Part shown: one piece after another, positions 1 to 8,253 of the stretch
Position numbering within the stretch: position 1 is the stretch's first letter
How the letters are laid out: the number at the start of each line of letters is the position of its first letter
NCBI GenBank assembly: GCA_903923395.1
Contig: CAIXXM010000106.1
Location: forward strand, 1-64,000
Source of the DNA: an uncultured Acidobacteriia bacterium
GTDB lineage: Bacteria; Acidobacteriota; Terriglobia; Bryobacterales; Bryobacteraceae
Length of the DNA stretch: 64,000 nucleotides
Direction of reading: 5' to 3'
The notes under the pieces: generated by a model
What the model was told of the DNA's origin: nothing
What the model saw: the letters and a program-made list of their open reading frames with translations, nothing else
Database searches by the model: none
Made by a program: the position numbers and the translations under genes

Positions 1-1138
1 CACGGCGAAGCCTTCCCTGGACCGTGTTTTTGACGGCCTGGCCATTATCCCCGCCAAGACGGGGCAGCAGTTTTCCGCCTCCGCCGGACCATTTTCCGTT
101 GTGGAGTACAAGCCGGCTTCCTACGTGAAGCTGGCAAAGAACCCGAACTTCCCGTTTCCCGCGAAGCTCGATTCCATCCGGATTGATATCCAGCAAAACC
201 GGGAGATTGAGATTTCCCGTTTTCTGAAGGGCGAACTCCAGATCATGAGCAACCTGGAGCCCGAAGCCTTTGACCGCGTGAAAGCCGCGAACCCGAAAGC
301 CGCGCGCAATCTGGGTCCGGCGTTGAGCAATGAGTTTCTCTGGTTTAACCAAGCCCCTGCCAGAAACGTGGCGGAGTATAAGCGGACCTGGTTCCGTTCC
401 GCTGCCTTCCGGCATGCCATCAGCGCCTCCATTCACCGCGACGATTTGGTGCGGATTGTATACAAAGGCTATGCACATCCTGCCAGCGGACCGTTCTCGC
501 CAGCTAACCAGTTCTGGTTCAACAAAGCTCTCAAGCCGCATGCTTTCGATGCCGCGGCCGCAGCGCGTTTTCTGAAAGAAGACGGCTTCACCAACCGCAA
601 CGGCGTGTTGTTTGACAAGGCCGGGCATGCGGTTGAGTTCTCTCTCATCACGCAGGCGGGCAATAAGGTCCGGGAACGTATGGCCGCGCTGTTGCAGGAT
701 GATCTCAAGAAAATTGGCATCCGCGTCAATATCGTTCCCCTGGATTTCGGTTCGCTGATTGACCGGATCATGAAGACTCTGGATTATGAGGCCTGCCTGC
801 TGGGCTACGGCAATGTGGATATTGACCCGGTGGAACAGAACAACGTTTGGATGAGTTCCGGGCCCTTGCATGCCTGGTGGCCCGCACAGAAGACACCCGC
901 GACGGATTGGGAAAAGGAAATCGACAGCTTGATGCTGGCGCAGACGGCCGATGCCAACCGGGCCAACCGCAAGAAGGCTTTCGACCGCGTGCAGCAGATT
1001 GCTTATGACCTGGAGCCGATTATCTATTTGGTCAACCGGGACTTTCTCTCCGCGGTTTCGCCTGCCGTGAAAGGTACGCAGCCGGTGGCTGTGGCCCCGC
1101 AGATCCTCTGGAACGTGGAGCGCCTGAGCATTGATTGA
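1..1138 (+). CDS. Peptide/oligopeptide ABC transporter substrate-binding protein (5' end outside window)
   Basis: This is the C-terminal part of a family 5 extracellular solute-binding protein (SBP_bac_5), which captures peptides or similar ligands outside the membrane for an ABC importer. The frame is open from base 2, so the true start and signal peptide lie upstream of the window. Family features visible are the RSAAFRHAISASIHRDDLV segment, the MAALLQDDLKKIGI segment and the terminal stretch in which EID, DRVQQIAYDLEPIIYLV and NRDFLSAVSP lead to the end. The stop TGA (1136-1138) overlaps the TTG start of the ATPase gene, implying translational coupling. The permease genes are not visible and are presumably upstream. 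The ligand cannot be told from this fragment. Confidence 0.85.
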   Translation, partial: TAKPSLDRVFDGLAIIPAKTGQQFSASAGPFSVVEYKPASYVKLAKNPNFPFPAKLDSIRIDIQQNREIEISRFLKGELQIMSNLEPEAFDRVKAANPKAARNLGPALSNEFLWFNQAPARNVAEYKRTWFRSAAFRHAISASIHRDDLVRIVYKGYAHPASGPFSPANQFWFNKALKPHAFDAAAAARFLKEDGFTNRNGVLFDKAGHAVEFSLITQAGNKVRERMAALLQDDLKKIGIRVNIVPLDFGSLIDRIMKTLDYEACLLGYGNVDIDPVEQNNVWMSSGPLHAWWPAQKTPATDWEKEIDSLMLAQTADANRANRKKAFDRVQQIAYDLEPIIYLVNRDFLSAVSPAVKGTQPVAVAPQILWNVERLSID

Positions 1139-1907
1139 CGCCGCACCGGTTTTCGAGTACACCATCTCTGCACGCTACGGTGGCGTGACCGTCTTGGATC
1201 AGATTCAGGGCAGTTTGCGGAGCGGGGAAATCGTCTCGCTGGTCGGGCTGAGTGGTTCCGGCAAGACCACGCTCTCCATGTCTCTGCTGCAGTTGTTGCA
1301 ATACCGCGGGGGTACGGTTTCGGGCTCCATCCGTTTGCATGGCAGGGAACTGTTCGGGCTTCCGGCGGGCGAATTGCGCAATGTGAGGGGCAAAGAGATT
1401 GGGTATGTCCCGCAAAGTCCCACGGCGGCGCTGAACCCCAGACTGCGGATTCAAACGCTGCTCGATGAAACCTGGGGTGCCCACGCGACAGGGAAACCGC
1501 CCGCTGGTTTTTACGAGGAACTGCTGGGGAGTGTCAGTCTTCCCGCGGATGCGGAATTCCGCCGGAAGTATGCTTCCAGCTTGAGTGTGGGACAGGGGCA
1601 GCGGTTGTTGATCGCGCTGGGGATACTTCACAAGCCCGCGGTTTTACTGGCCGATGAACCAACGAGTGCGCTGGATGTGATCACGCAGAGCCAGATCCTG
1701 AAGTTGCTCAGTGAACTTGCCCGGCGCTCCAACATGGCGATGCTGTTTATCTCGCATGACCTGCAAGCCGTCGCGTCATTCAGCAGCCGCGTTGAGATCT
1801 TGCACCGGGGCCGCGTTGTGGAAACGGGTGCACCGGCGGAGATCTTCCGCAATCCGGTGCACCCGTTCACGCAAGAACTGGTGCGGTCCCTGCCCCGGGG
1901 CTTCTGA
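1131..1907 (+). CDS. ABC transporter ATP-binding protein, dipeptide/oligopeptide type
   Basis: Cytoplasmic ATPase subunit (258 aa) that would power the importer whose binding protein is encoded immediately upstream. Walker A is GLSGSGKT (39-46), the Q-loop is PQSPTAALNP, Walker B is VLLADE (171-176) followed by PTSALD, and the H-loop is SHD (His209). The signature reads LSVGQGQR instead of the usual LSGGxxQR of peptide importers. The C-terminal stretch GAPAEIFRNPVHPFTQEL is typical of the DppD/OppD-DppF/OppF group. The start is a TTG at 1131, inside the stop region of the upstream gene. Peptide importers usually have two ATPases; only one is seen here, so the partner is upstream or absent. 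Confidence 0.88.
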   Translation: MIDAAPVFEYTISARYGGVTVLDQIQGSLRSGEIVSLVGLSGSGKTTLSMSLLQLLQYRGGTVSGSIRLHGRELFGLPAGELRNVRGKEIGYVPQSPTAALNPRLRIQTLLDETWGAHATGKPPAGFYEELLGSVSLPADAEFRRKYASSLSVGQGQRLLIALGILHKPAVLLADEPTSALDVITQSQILKLLSELARRSNMAMLFISHDLQAVASFSSRVEILHRGRVVETGAPAEIFRNPVHPFTQELVRSLPRGF

Positions 1908-1923
1908 GGAACCGCCGCACAAC
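1901..1923. repeat. 23-nt dispersed repeat, copy 1
   Basis: The 23 bases at 1901-1923 are identical to 29651-29673. This copy covers the last codons and stop of the ABC ATPase gene and runs into the intergenic space. Flanking bases differ between the two copies. Confidence 0.6.
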
Positions 1924-1947
1924 AGGGCGCGGTGCGATGCTGCTGAT

Positions 1948-2634
1948 TTAGACGATCGGCATCGGGTCCACGCCGTCTTCGTAGGAGGGGATGGCCATCG
2001 TTCCGGGATAGGTGCCGGGCGAAAGCTTTGCCTGCTCCAGAACTCCGCAACGGGCGAGTTCGAAACGGTTCCGGACACCCAGTTTGTGGAACAAACGGAA
2101 TAGATAGATCTTCACCGTGCCTTCCGTGATGCCCATTTCCGCGGCAATTTGCTTGTTGCGCAAACCCTGCCGGAGCAGCGTCACGATTTCGCGTTCCCGC
2201 GGTGTGAGGGATGCCGCGCGGCGGGTCTGCTGCACTTCCCTCGGGCTGCCGAAACCGATCTGCAGTTCGCCAGCCGCGACCTTGCGCAGGCATTCGACGA
2301 GTTGTTCCGGGGTGGAGGTGCGCTGCACAACGCCGCGCACTCCGAATTCGAGCGTCTTGAATACCAGATCGAGCGGCAGTTGATCTGCCCAGAGCACCAC
2401 AGGACTATCCTGCAGTTGCGCATGCAGGCTGGTCAGGGTGCTGAAGGTTAAACCGGCGGTGATGTCCAGGAGGATTAATTGCGGTTGTGCGGTGGCGGCC
2501 ATCGTTTCCACAATATGGCCCTCCGCTTCCAGGGCAGATGCAGCAGCCGTAATCCGGAAGCCGCTCTGGCGTAGTACTTTGTCGAAGCCCTGCAACAAGA
2601 CGGGCTGGTCACTAAAAATTGCGATCTGGGTCAT
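1948..2634 (-). CDS. Response regulator with LuxR-type HTH
   Basis: NarL/FixJ-type response regulator (228 aa). The N-terminal receiver has Asp9 and the phosphoacceptor candidate Asp57 (LILLDITAG). The C-terminal LuxR helix-turn-helix is clear: SLTPREREIVTLLRQGLRNK followed by IAAEMGITEGTVKIYLFRLF. The conserved switch Lys expected near position 104 is replaced by Gln-Arg in GVVQRTST, so phosphorylation may be altered or absent. No histidine kinase is adjacent. It lies convergent to the ABC ATPase and upstream, in the same orientation, is the receiver-PilZ gene. The target genes are unknown. Confidence 0.85.
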   Translation of the reverse strand: MTQIAIFSDQPVLLQGFDKVLRQSGFRITAAASALEAEGHIVETMAATAQPQLILLDITAGLTFSTLTSLHAQLQDSPVVLWADQLPLDLVFKTLEFGVRGVVQRTSTPEQLVECLRKVAAGELQIGFGSPREVQQTRRAASLTPREREIVTLLRQGLRNKQIAAEMGITEGTVKIYLFRLFHKLGVRNRFELARCGVLEQAKLSPGTYPGTMAIPSYEDGVDPMPIV

Positions 2635-2787
2635 AGTCTCTCCGGTTCCTCAATACCCACGCAGGGTTTCATGTCTCCCCACGCAGTTGTTTCGGCCCGC
2701 CGCCGTGACCCAGCAGGAATTTTTTGTCGTGCAATGGAAGGGTACCGCCTCTGTCGGGCGGTTTCTAATCCCGGACTGCCAGCCTTT

Positions 2788-3525
2788 TCAGGCCTTCTTC
2801 ACTTCTGCTGCACCCGCCTTGATCTTGCGGGTGCGGAACTCATACTTATCAATCCGCATGGCAGCCGTACCGTTGGAACAACGGACGATCCTGCCTTCCG
2901 CCACCAGCTTGAGCGGAATTTGATTCTCCAGGCGGGCCGGCCAATCGACTGACACCTGTAACAGCTTCCCCGGTTCCAACTGTTCTCCGGTGGTGAACAG
3001 AAGCCCTTTGCTGCTGATATTTAACGTTTCGCTGGAGCCCTGTCCCGAAAGAAACGGGAATTCGAGCGTCTGATAGGCAACGGCCAGACGGCAGGGAAAC
3101 CGCGCTGACATGCGCCGTTCTGCTGCTCTGGCATCTTCATCCAGAGCTTCCGCCGCCAAAGCCGCGGAGATGGATTGTTTCAGATTCGCCGAATCAAGAT
3201 CTTCAAAACAGAAGAAGTCATGCGCTCCCTTGCGGACAGCGTTGACGGCCACATCGCGGTCGCGCGTATGGCATAACACAATGACTGGAACGTCCGGGGC
3301 GTGTTGCTTCAGATGCCGCAGGGTTGCCAAGCCCTGCCCATCGGGCAGGAAGAGATCTGAAATGATGAGGGCGAATGAGTTTTCCTGCATCAGGCGGAGT
3401 CCGTCAAACAGACTTTCCGCGCGCAGCCACTCGAAGTCGTCGGCAAATTGGGCCCGAACGGCCGTTTCCGTCTTCTTCGCCAGGGCGTCGTCACCGCTGA
3501 TCAGCAATAAGTTGCGCTCTAACAT
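2788..3525 (-). CDS. Receiver domain fused to PilZ (c-di-GMP-binding) domain
   Basis: A 245-aa two-domain regulator. The receiver (about 3-125) has acidic Asp12/Asp13 and phosphoacceptor Asp57 (IISDLFLPDG). The usual Lys before the last helix is missing (DFFCFEDLD). The C-terminal PilZ domain shows the two c-di-GMP signatures: RMSAR (RxxxR) near residue 137 and NISSKG (D/NxSxxG) about 35 residues later. It probably links phosphorylation or protein contacts to c-di-GMP level, for surface motility, pili or exopolysaccharide. It sits 124 bp downstream of the CpaE-like gene in the same orientation, which fits a pilus or surface role. No output enzyme domain is present. Confidence 0.85.
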   Translation of the reverse strand: MLERNLLLISGDDALAKKTETAVRAQFADDFEWLRAESLFDGLRLMQENSFALIISDLFLPDGQGLATLRHLKQHAPDVPVIVLCHTRDRDVAVNAVRKGAHDFFCFEDLDSANLKQSISAALAAEALDEDARAAERRMSARFPCRLAVAYQTLEFPFLSGQGSSETLNISSKGLLFTTGEQLEPGKLLQVSVDWPARLENQIPLKLVAEGRIVRCSNGTAAMRIDKYEFRTRKIKAGAAEVKKA

Positions 3526-3649
3526 AGCTTATCCGCGGCCGGCCCCCCTGCATTCGTGAAATTGCGGCAAGAAAACTTCCATTCCAAAAGCTTACACAAA
3601 TTAGCACTCAAGTTAACAGTGCAGGTACTCAGTAAATGTCTGGTTTCCT

Positions 3650-4909
3650 TCAAGAATCCCTCCGAAAGAGACCGCCACTCTGTTTTGGTGGCACTACGCC
3701 TGCGATTTTCTGCGCCAGTTTGATCATGTGGCGCCCGAAATCGGTATCGGTTGGATATTGGTACTTGTCCCTGGGTCCGTGCGCAAGGCGGGCGTAATCG
3801 TTGGGCAGGACGAAATAGACCGGCATTTCGAACATCTGCTGGATCGATTCCTTCCAGAAGTCCTGCGGGCCACTGTGGTTGCGGTTCAGGATGAGCCGGA
3901 TCCTGCTCTTGTCAAACCCCCTGCTCGAGAGAGTTTGCAAGACGGTTCTGGTCTGGAAAAGCGCCAGAACATCTGGCGATGTCACCAGATAGAGATCATC
4001 AATGTTTTGCAGAAATGCCCAGTTCGAAGGGTTCAACTGGCGGCCGAGATCGACGCAAACGTAGGAATAGTTCCTGGCCATGAAGCGAAATAGCGCTTCC
4101 ACGCGCCAGGGCTCCATGAGACTTTGCGCAGCGCTCTGCGGCAGGTTCGGCGCACCGGCAAGCAGGTCTACGCCGGCCTCTGTCGCACAGACCAGATCAC
4201 GCCAGGAACTGGTATTGACCCGCCTGACCTGTTCCAGGGCATCATAAACGTGAAACCGCGGGTTGGAGCGCAACAAACTTGCGGCACCGGCAGACTGGCA
4301 GTCCAGGTCGGCGATCATGGCCCGGACGGGCTTGCTGGCCGCCTGTGTGATCGCGGAGGCAAGGTGGCAGAGGATGGTGGTGGCACCGCAGCCGCCCTTG
4401 GCGGAAAGAAACCCGAGGACTTGTCCGCGCTGCGCCGCCGCTGCCCGCTTGGATTCCAGAATCGCGGCCGTCCTGTCGATCGCCTCATACATGGCCGGAC
4501 GCAGAGGCAGCGCAAGAAACTCAGTGGCACCGGCCCGCAGAGCCCGAATCATTTCCCCAGGGTCTTCAGTGGGGTGAAGAGCCACCACCAGCGGAAGATC
4601 ATTGCCACGCCTGGCCTCCGCAATCCACGCCGCCGGAGCAAGGGAGAGACGCGCGGTCTCCACGAAAAGCACATCCGGCCTTGTCTTCTCCAACGCGCTC
4701 GCGACTTCTATGGGAGAAGCCGAGGGAGGCAAATCAAACAGAACCGTGGACCCGATCTCAGAAAAGACACCGTAGAGTTGATCCCGGATGGCAGGGGAAT
4801 CCGCAACCACCGCGATTTGCAGAGCCGCGCCGGAGGTCGCGAACTGGTCCGCCGGACGCCACGCCAGGCCTTCGTCTTCTCGTATCGGGGATTGTAACTG
4901 GGTCTCCAT
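3650..4909 (-). CDS. cpaE: CpaE-like pilus assembly ATPase (MinD/ParA family) with receiver-like N-terminus
   Basis: A 419-aa protein of the CpaE/TadZ family, cytoplasmic ATPases that position Tad (Flp) pilus machines. Residues 30-150 form a receiver-like domain without a clear phosphoacceptor Asp. It is followed by a ParA/MinD ATPase with deviant P-loop AKGGCGATT (170-178), in which the second position Cys is unusual, and the switch motif LDCQSAGAAS. YSYVCVDLGRQL is the Walker B region. The rest of a tad locus (cpaB, cpaC, cpaF, tadB/C, flp) is not in the window, so this is an orphan copy or works with genes elsewhere. The start ATG at 4909 follows no strong ribosome-binding site. Confidence 0.8.
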   Translation of the reverse strand: METQLQSPIREDEGLAWRPADQFATSGAALQIAVVADSPAIRDQLYGVFSEIGSTVLFDLPPSASPIEVASALEKTRPDVLFVETARLSLAPAAWIAEARRGNDLPLVVALHPTEDPGEMIRALRAGATEFLALPLRPAMYEAIDRTAAILESKRAAAAQRGQVLGFLSAKGGCGATTILCHLASAITQAASKPVRAMIADLDCQSAGAASLLRSNPRFHVYDALEQVRRVNTSSWRDLVCATEAGVDLLAGAPNLPQSAAQSLMEPWRVEALFRFMARNYSYVCVDLGRQLNPSNWAFLQNIDDLYLVTSPDVLALFQTRTVLQTLSSRGFDKSRIRLILNRNHSGPQDFWKESIQQMFEMPVYFVLPNDYARLAHGPRDKYQYPTDTDFGRHMIKLAQKIAGVVPPKQSGGLFRRDS

Positions 4910-4999
4910 CCGCTAGTGCGCTTAGTTCATTAGTACCACCGAAGAAACGCCAAATATAGGTTGTCTTTCGATAGGAAATCGGGGTTCTCTCTGCTCCTA

Positions 5000-5029
5000 T
5001 TGACAGAAACCACTTAGAAGTGGTGTTAT
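5000..5029 (+). promoter_or_regulatory. Near-leaderless promoter of hisC with internal inverted repeat
   Basis: TTGACA (5000-5005) and TGTTAT (5024-5029) are spaced 18 bp apart. The predicted start of transcription is within a few bases of the hisC ATG at 5037, and no Shine-Dalgarno sequence precedes that ATG. An inverted repeat ACCACTT-AG-AAGTGGT (5009-5024) fills the spacer and touches the -10, as expected for a repressor site. The assignment rests on sequence alone. Confidence 0.55.
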
Positions 5030-5036
5030 TTGGCTA

Positions 5037-6158
5037 ATGTCTCTGGTACCCCGTTGTATCGCCGAACTCGAGCCCTATGAGATCAGCCGCACGCCGGATG
5101 AAATCCGCCGGGAATTCGGTCTGGGGCGTGTGATCAAGCTCTCCTCGAATGAGAATCCGCTGGGGGCATCGCCCAGGGCTTTGCAGGCGATGCAGGAAGC
5201 CTTGCAGGGGGTGGGCAGCTATCCCTCCGGCGGAGTCCGCCTGCGGGAAGTACTGGCACGCAAGTTCGATGTCAGTCCGGCAAACGTGATCGCGGGCAGT
5301 GGTTCGGAAGGCATCATGTCCAACATCATCCGCACGTTTCTTTGTGATGACGATGAGGTGCTCACCGCGGAGGGCACGTTTATGGGCTTTCCCGTACTGG
5401 CCAAGTCCCGCGGTGTGGTTTACAACACCGTTCCGCTGCGGGACTGGGCTTTCGACCTGCAGGCGCTGGCCAATGCGGTAACGGAAAAGACCAAAATCAT
5501 CTATCTTGCGAACCCCAATAACCCCACGGGCACGATGTTCACCCGGCAGGAGTTTGACGCCTTCCACTGCCGCGTGCCGGACCGGGTCCTGATCATCCTG
5601 GACGAGGCCTACTTCGAATATGCGGCGGGCAACCCGCGCTATCCGGATTCCATGCATTACCGCTATGACAACGTCATCACCCTGCGCACGTTTTCCAAGG
5701 CTTACGGACTGGCAGGCGCGCGCATCGGTTATGGCTTCGCGCATGAGGAGTTGATCGCCAACCTGCTCAAGGTCAAGCTTCCGTTCGAACCTTCCGGACC
5801 CGCGGAGGCTGGCGGCATCGCGGCCCTGGATGATTTGGAATTCCTGCACACCACACTCGCCGTGAATGCGAAGGGTCTGCGTCTGGTGACAGACGAACTG
5901 CGGCGGATGGGCGTTGAGACTGTAACATCCGAAGCGAACTTCGTGATGACGGTCTGGCCCGATGCAGACCGCGCCCGGGAGGTCTATGGTGCCCTGTTGC
6001 GTCAGGGCATCATCACCCGCCCACTGCGCGCTTTCGGTATCCCCAATGGATTGCGCATCACCATCGGCGTGGAGGAGCAGAATCAGATGCTCCTCGAAGC
6101 GATGCGGAAAGCGGTTCTCGAACCCGCGTCAACTACTCCGCAGCTGGCGAATCGCTGA
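5037..6158 (+). CDS. hisC: Histidinol-phosphate aminotransferase
   Basis: PLP-dependent class I/II aminotransferase (373 aa) of the HisC family, converting imidazole acetol-phosphate and glutamate to L-histidinol phosphate. KLSSNENPLGASP, YPSGG, ANPNNPTG, ILDEAYFEY and TFSKAYGLAGARIGY are all present, with the PLP lysine at residue 221. Length is normal for HisC. No other his gene adjoins it; some HisC homologues act on aromatic amino acids, so specificity is not certain. The start ATG 5037 lies just downstream of a consensus-like promoter with no ribosome-binding site between, which suggests a leaderless message. Its 3' end overlaps the convergent HemQ-like gene by 26 bp. Confidence 0.88.
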   Translation: MSLVPRCIAELEPYEISRTPDEIRREFGLGRVIKLSSNENPLGASPRALQAMQEALQGVGSYPSGGVRLREVLARKFDVSPANVIAGSGSEGIMSNIIRTFLCDDDEVLTAEGTFMGFPVLAKSRGVVYNTVPLRDWAFDLQALANAVTEKTKIIYLANPNNPTGTMFTRQEFDAFHCRVPDRVLIILDEAYFEYAAGNPRYPDSMHYRYDNVITLRTFSKAYGLAGARIGYGFAHEELIANLLKVKLPFEPSGPAEAGGIAALDDLEFLHTTLAVNAKGLRLVTDELRRMGVETVTSEANFVMTVWPDADRAREVYGALLRQGIITRPLRAFGIPNGLRITIGVEEQNQMLLEAMRKAVLEPASTTPQLANR

Positions 6159-6855
6159 GGCGCTGCCAAACAGCACGGCCCACGAAGAACGGACCCATCG
6201 ACGCCATATGGTGTGAGGTCTGCTGCGTTTTGCGCATCGCCTGCACGCACGCGGAGAGCGGAAACAGCTCCTTGCCAATCAGGCCGATCACGAAGTCATT
6301 GTCGTTCTTATCGAGGCCAAAGCAGGCCAGGCGGACATCAAGCGCGAGGTCTGCTTCGCCGAAGGCCTTGCCGATGCGGCCGTGTTCACTGAGCGCGGCA
6401 CGCTGTACATCATCCGGCAAAGTGTTGAACTCCCCTTTACGGCGCAGGGGATACCAGACGTGCCACTTCCAATCGGGATCTGTCACCACGCGGCGGGGAC
6501 GGTCGAGCAGCCACTCTTCCAGCTTCGGCTCATAGCCAATGGAATACGTGCGGCCGAGCATGGTGTATTCCGGCTTGGCTGTGAGGTTGGCGAATTCCGG
6601 GCCGCGCAGCAGCGGGCGCACGGCATCGACGAAGTGATTCGGATCATCACTCCAGGTCAGCAGGCCCACGCCATGCGCATCATTCGCATCTTCATACAGC
6701 ACGGCATCGAGTCCGGAGTCATCCAGGATCTCAATGAGACCTTCCATATCCATGGCGTCGCCAAAGGCGAGAAACTGCATGAACAGACGGCGGTCCGAGG
6801 TCTGCTGCTGGCCTTGGCGCATGCCGCCTTTTTCGCGTAGATCGAGTTGTTCCAC
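6133..6855 (-). CDS. Chlorite dismutase/HemQ-family heme protein
   Basis: A 240-aa member of the chlorite dismutase superfamily. Most members outside true chlorite dismutases are HemQ, coproheme decarboxylases of the last step of heme synthesis. The alignable core is WYPLRRKGEFN, then the helix SEHGRIGKAFGE whose His158 matches the axial heme ligand, then CFGLDKNDNDFVIG and the C-terminal FFVGRAVW. The catalytic Arg of chlorite-degrading enzymes is not evident, so HemQ or an uncharacterised heme peroxidase role is more likely than chlorite dismutation. It lies alone, convergent with hisC (26-bp overlap) and downstream of the anti-sigma gene in the same orientation. No hem genes are adjacent. 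Confidence 0.78.
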   Translation of the reverse strand: MEQLDLREKGGMRQGQQQTSDRRLFMQFLAFGDAMDMEGLIEILDDSGLDAVLYEDANDAHGVGLLTWSDDPNHFVDAVRPLLRGPEFANLTAKPEYTMLGRTYSIGYEPKLEEWLLDRPRRVVTDPDWKWHVWYPLRRKGEFNTLPDDVQRAALSEHGRIGKAFGEADLALDVRLACFGLDKNDNDFVIGLIGKELFPLSACVQAMRKTQQTSHHMASMGPFFVGRAVWQRLSDSPAAE

Positions 6856-6881
6856 GCTTTTACTTTACCGCCGGGGCAAGT

Positions 6882-7571
6882 TTACGATCCAATCTTCGAA
6901 ACGATGAAGGGCGTGGTGGTCGGCTGCGCTGAGCCGCCTTCCGGTTCCACGGAAACGGCGACGGCGACCGGTTGCTCCAGGGCACCCTGGCGGACATAGA
7001 CAGCGGTGGCATCGGCTTCGGCCTGGAAGGTACCTTGCGGGACGGGCTTGCCATTGGCCGGGATGGTCCACAGTTCGAACGCGCGGCCCTTGTCGAGCTT
7101 GGGAAGATTGGCCGCAATGAAGACCACACCCTTTGTGGGGCTGACGAAGACGCGCCCGCGGGCAGGCTTTTCCGCTGTGCCGAACGAGACATCCTTCGCG
7201 GCAGGGTCATTCAAAACAGACAGGGCCTGTTCCAGCCGGGCTGTGTCTTCTGCCTGTTTCTTCGCGGGGATGGCAACCGCCAGCAGCATGATGGCCAGAA
7301 GCGCCGCCAGAGACCACCCAAGCTGCCAGGCGTTCCCCTTCACCACCACCGGGTTGACCAGTGCGAGAACCCTCTTGCGCAGACGCTTTGGCGGATCTTT
7401 GAGCTCAACGCCGCCCGAAAGCACTGTCACCAGGCTGAGGGCCTTGCGGACACCAGGCACACAGTTCGCGCAATTGGTTTCCAGATGCTCGCGCAGCTCG
7501 CCGGATTCCGAACGGTCCAGCGTGCCGAGAGCATAAGCCCCGTATTGTTCCTGCAGTTCTTCACAGCTCAT
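6882..7571 (-). CDS. Anti-sigma factor, RskA/ZAS type
   Basis: Membrane-anchored anti-sigma factor (229 aa). The N-terminal zinc-binding anti-sigma motif is His29-x4-Cys34-x2-Cys37 (HLETNCANC). A single transmembrane segment follows at about 83-102 (WSLAALLAIMLLAVAIP). The extracytoplasmic RskA-type domain has GRVFVSPTKGVVFIAANLP and GRAFELWTIPANGKP. Its start codon overlaps the stop of the ECF sigma gene by 4 bp (ATGA), the standard arrangement for a sigma/anti-sigma pair. It would hold the sigma factor at the membrane until an envelope signal triggers proteolysis or redox release. Confidence 0.9.
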   Translation of the reverse strand: MSCEELQEQYGAYALGTLDRSESGELREHLETNCANCVPGVRKALSLVTVLSGGVELKDPPKRLRKRVLALVNPVVVKGNAWQLGWSLAALLAIMLLAVAIPAKKQAEDTARLEQALSVLNDPAAKDVSFGTAEKPARGRVFVSPTKGVVFIAANLPKLDKGRAFELWTIPANGKPVPQGTFQAEADATAVYVRQGALEQPVAVAVSVEPEGGSAQPTTTPFIVSKIGS

Positions 7572-8161
7572 GCCGACACCACCTGTCCGATGTCCTCACG
7601 CAACAACTGGAGAGCCGAACGGACCCAGGTCTTGACGGTGCCCAGGGGCTGTCCAAGACGTTCTGCCATCTCGCTCTGCGAAAGGCCCTCGTAATATGCC
7701 AGTTCAATCACCTTGCGCTGATTGTCAGTCAGTTTCGCGAGTGCCGCGCGGATCACGCGGGCGTGGTCTGTATTTAGAACCTCGCGTTCCATATCGACAA
7801 AAAGCGAAGGATGTTCTCTCACATCAAACTCATACGAGTTCCGGTCCATTCGGGATTGCACGGAACGTATGTAATCGATCGCACGGTTGCGCGCGATGGC
7901 AAGAAGCCAGGGGCCAAGTGCGCCTTTTCCGGGCTCAAAAGCCTGCGCGCGGTTCCAGACACGGAGAAATGTTTCCTGGACCAGATCTTCCGCCACGCCA
8001 CTATCCCGGACGATCGCGAGGATCACGGAATAAGTGAGCCTGCCGAAGCGGTCATACAGATCAGCCATGGCCTGGGGCTCCCGCCGCTGCAGGCGCCGGG
8101 CTAATTCTTCGTCATATTGCCCGCTCATTTCGAGAGCAAGCAGTATTCCTGTTATATCCAC
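7568..8161 (-). CDS. ECF RNA polymerase sigma factor
   Basis: Extracytoplasmic-function sigma-70 (197 aa) of the SigK/RpoE-like group. Region 2 contains DLYDRFGRLTYSVILAIV, the AEDLVQETFLRVW motif and GPWLLAIARNRAIDYIRS. Region 4 contains LTDNQRKVIELAYYEGLSQS and the helix-turn-helix LGQPLGTVKTWVRSALQLL. I accept the GTG at 8161 because AAGGAAGAGG stands 4 bases upstream; the internal ATG at 8128 has no ribosome-binding site. It is co-transcribed with the overlapping anti-sigma gene. The promoter of the adjacent RNA gene points the other way, so the two share a divergent intergenic region. Confidence 0.9.
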   Translation of the reverse strand: MDITGILLALEMSGQYDEELARRLQRREPQAMADLYDRFGRLTYSVILAIVRDSGVAEDLVQETFLRVWNRAQAFEPGKGALGPWLLAIARNRAIDYIRSVQSRMDRNSYEFDVREHPSLFVDMEREVLNTDHARVIRAALAKLTDNQRKVIELAYYEGLSQSEMAERLGQPLGTVKTWVRSALQLLREDIGQVVSA

Positions 8162-8218
8162 GCAGCCTCTTCCTTCCGGTTCACCATTATCTTAGACCCG
8201 GGCTCCGGTCTTTTTCTC

Positions 8219-8247
8219 TTGACTTTCCGGGATACCAACTCTATATA
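8219..8247 (+). promoter_or_regulatory. Strong promoter driving the orphan RNA
   Basis: TTGACT (8219-8224), 17-bp spacer, TATATA (8242-8247, within TATATATGA). Transcription would start near 8254. No open reading frame follows on this strand; a structured stretch ending in a strong hairpin does. Confidence 0.65.
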
Positions 8248-8253
8248 TGAATC

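Noticed and set aside
5009-5024. Inverted repeat before hisC as a terminator of an upstream gene
   Set aside because: The upstream gene runs the other way and no T-run follows; it fits better as an operator in the promoter spacer.
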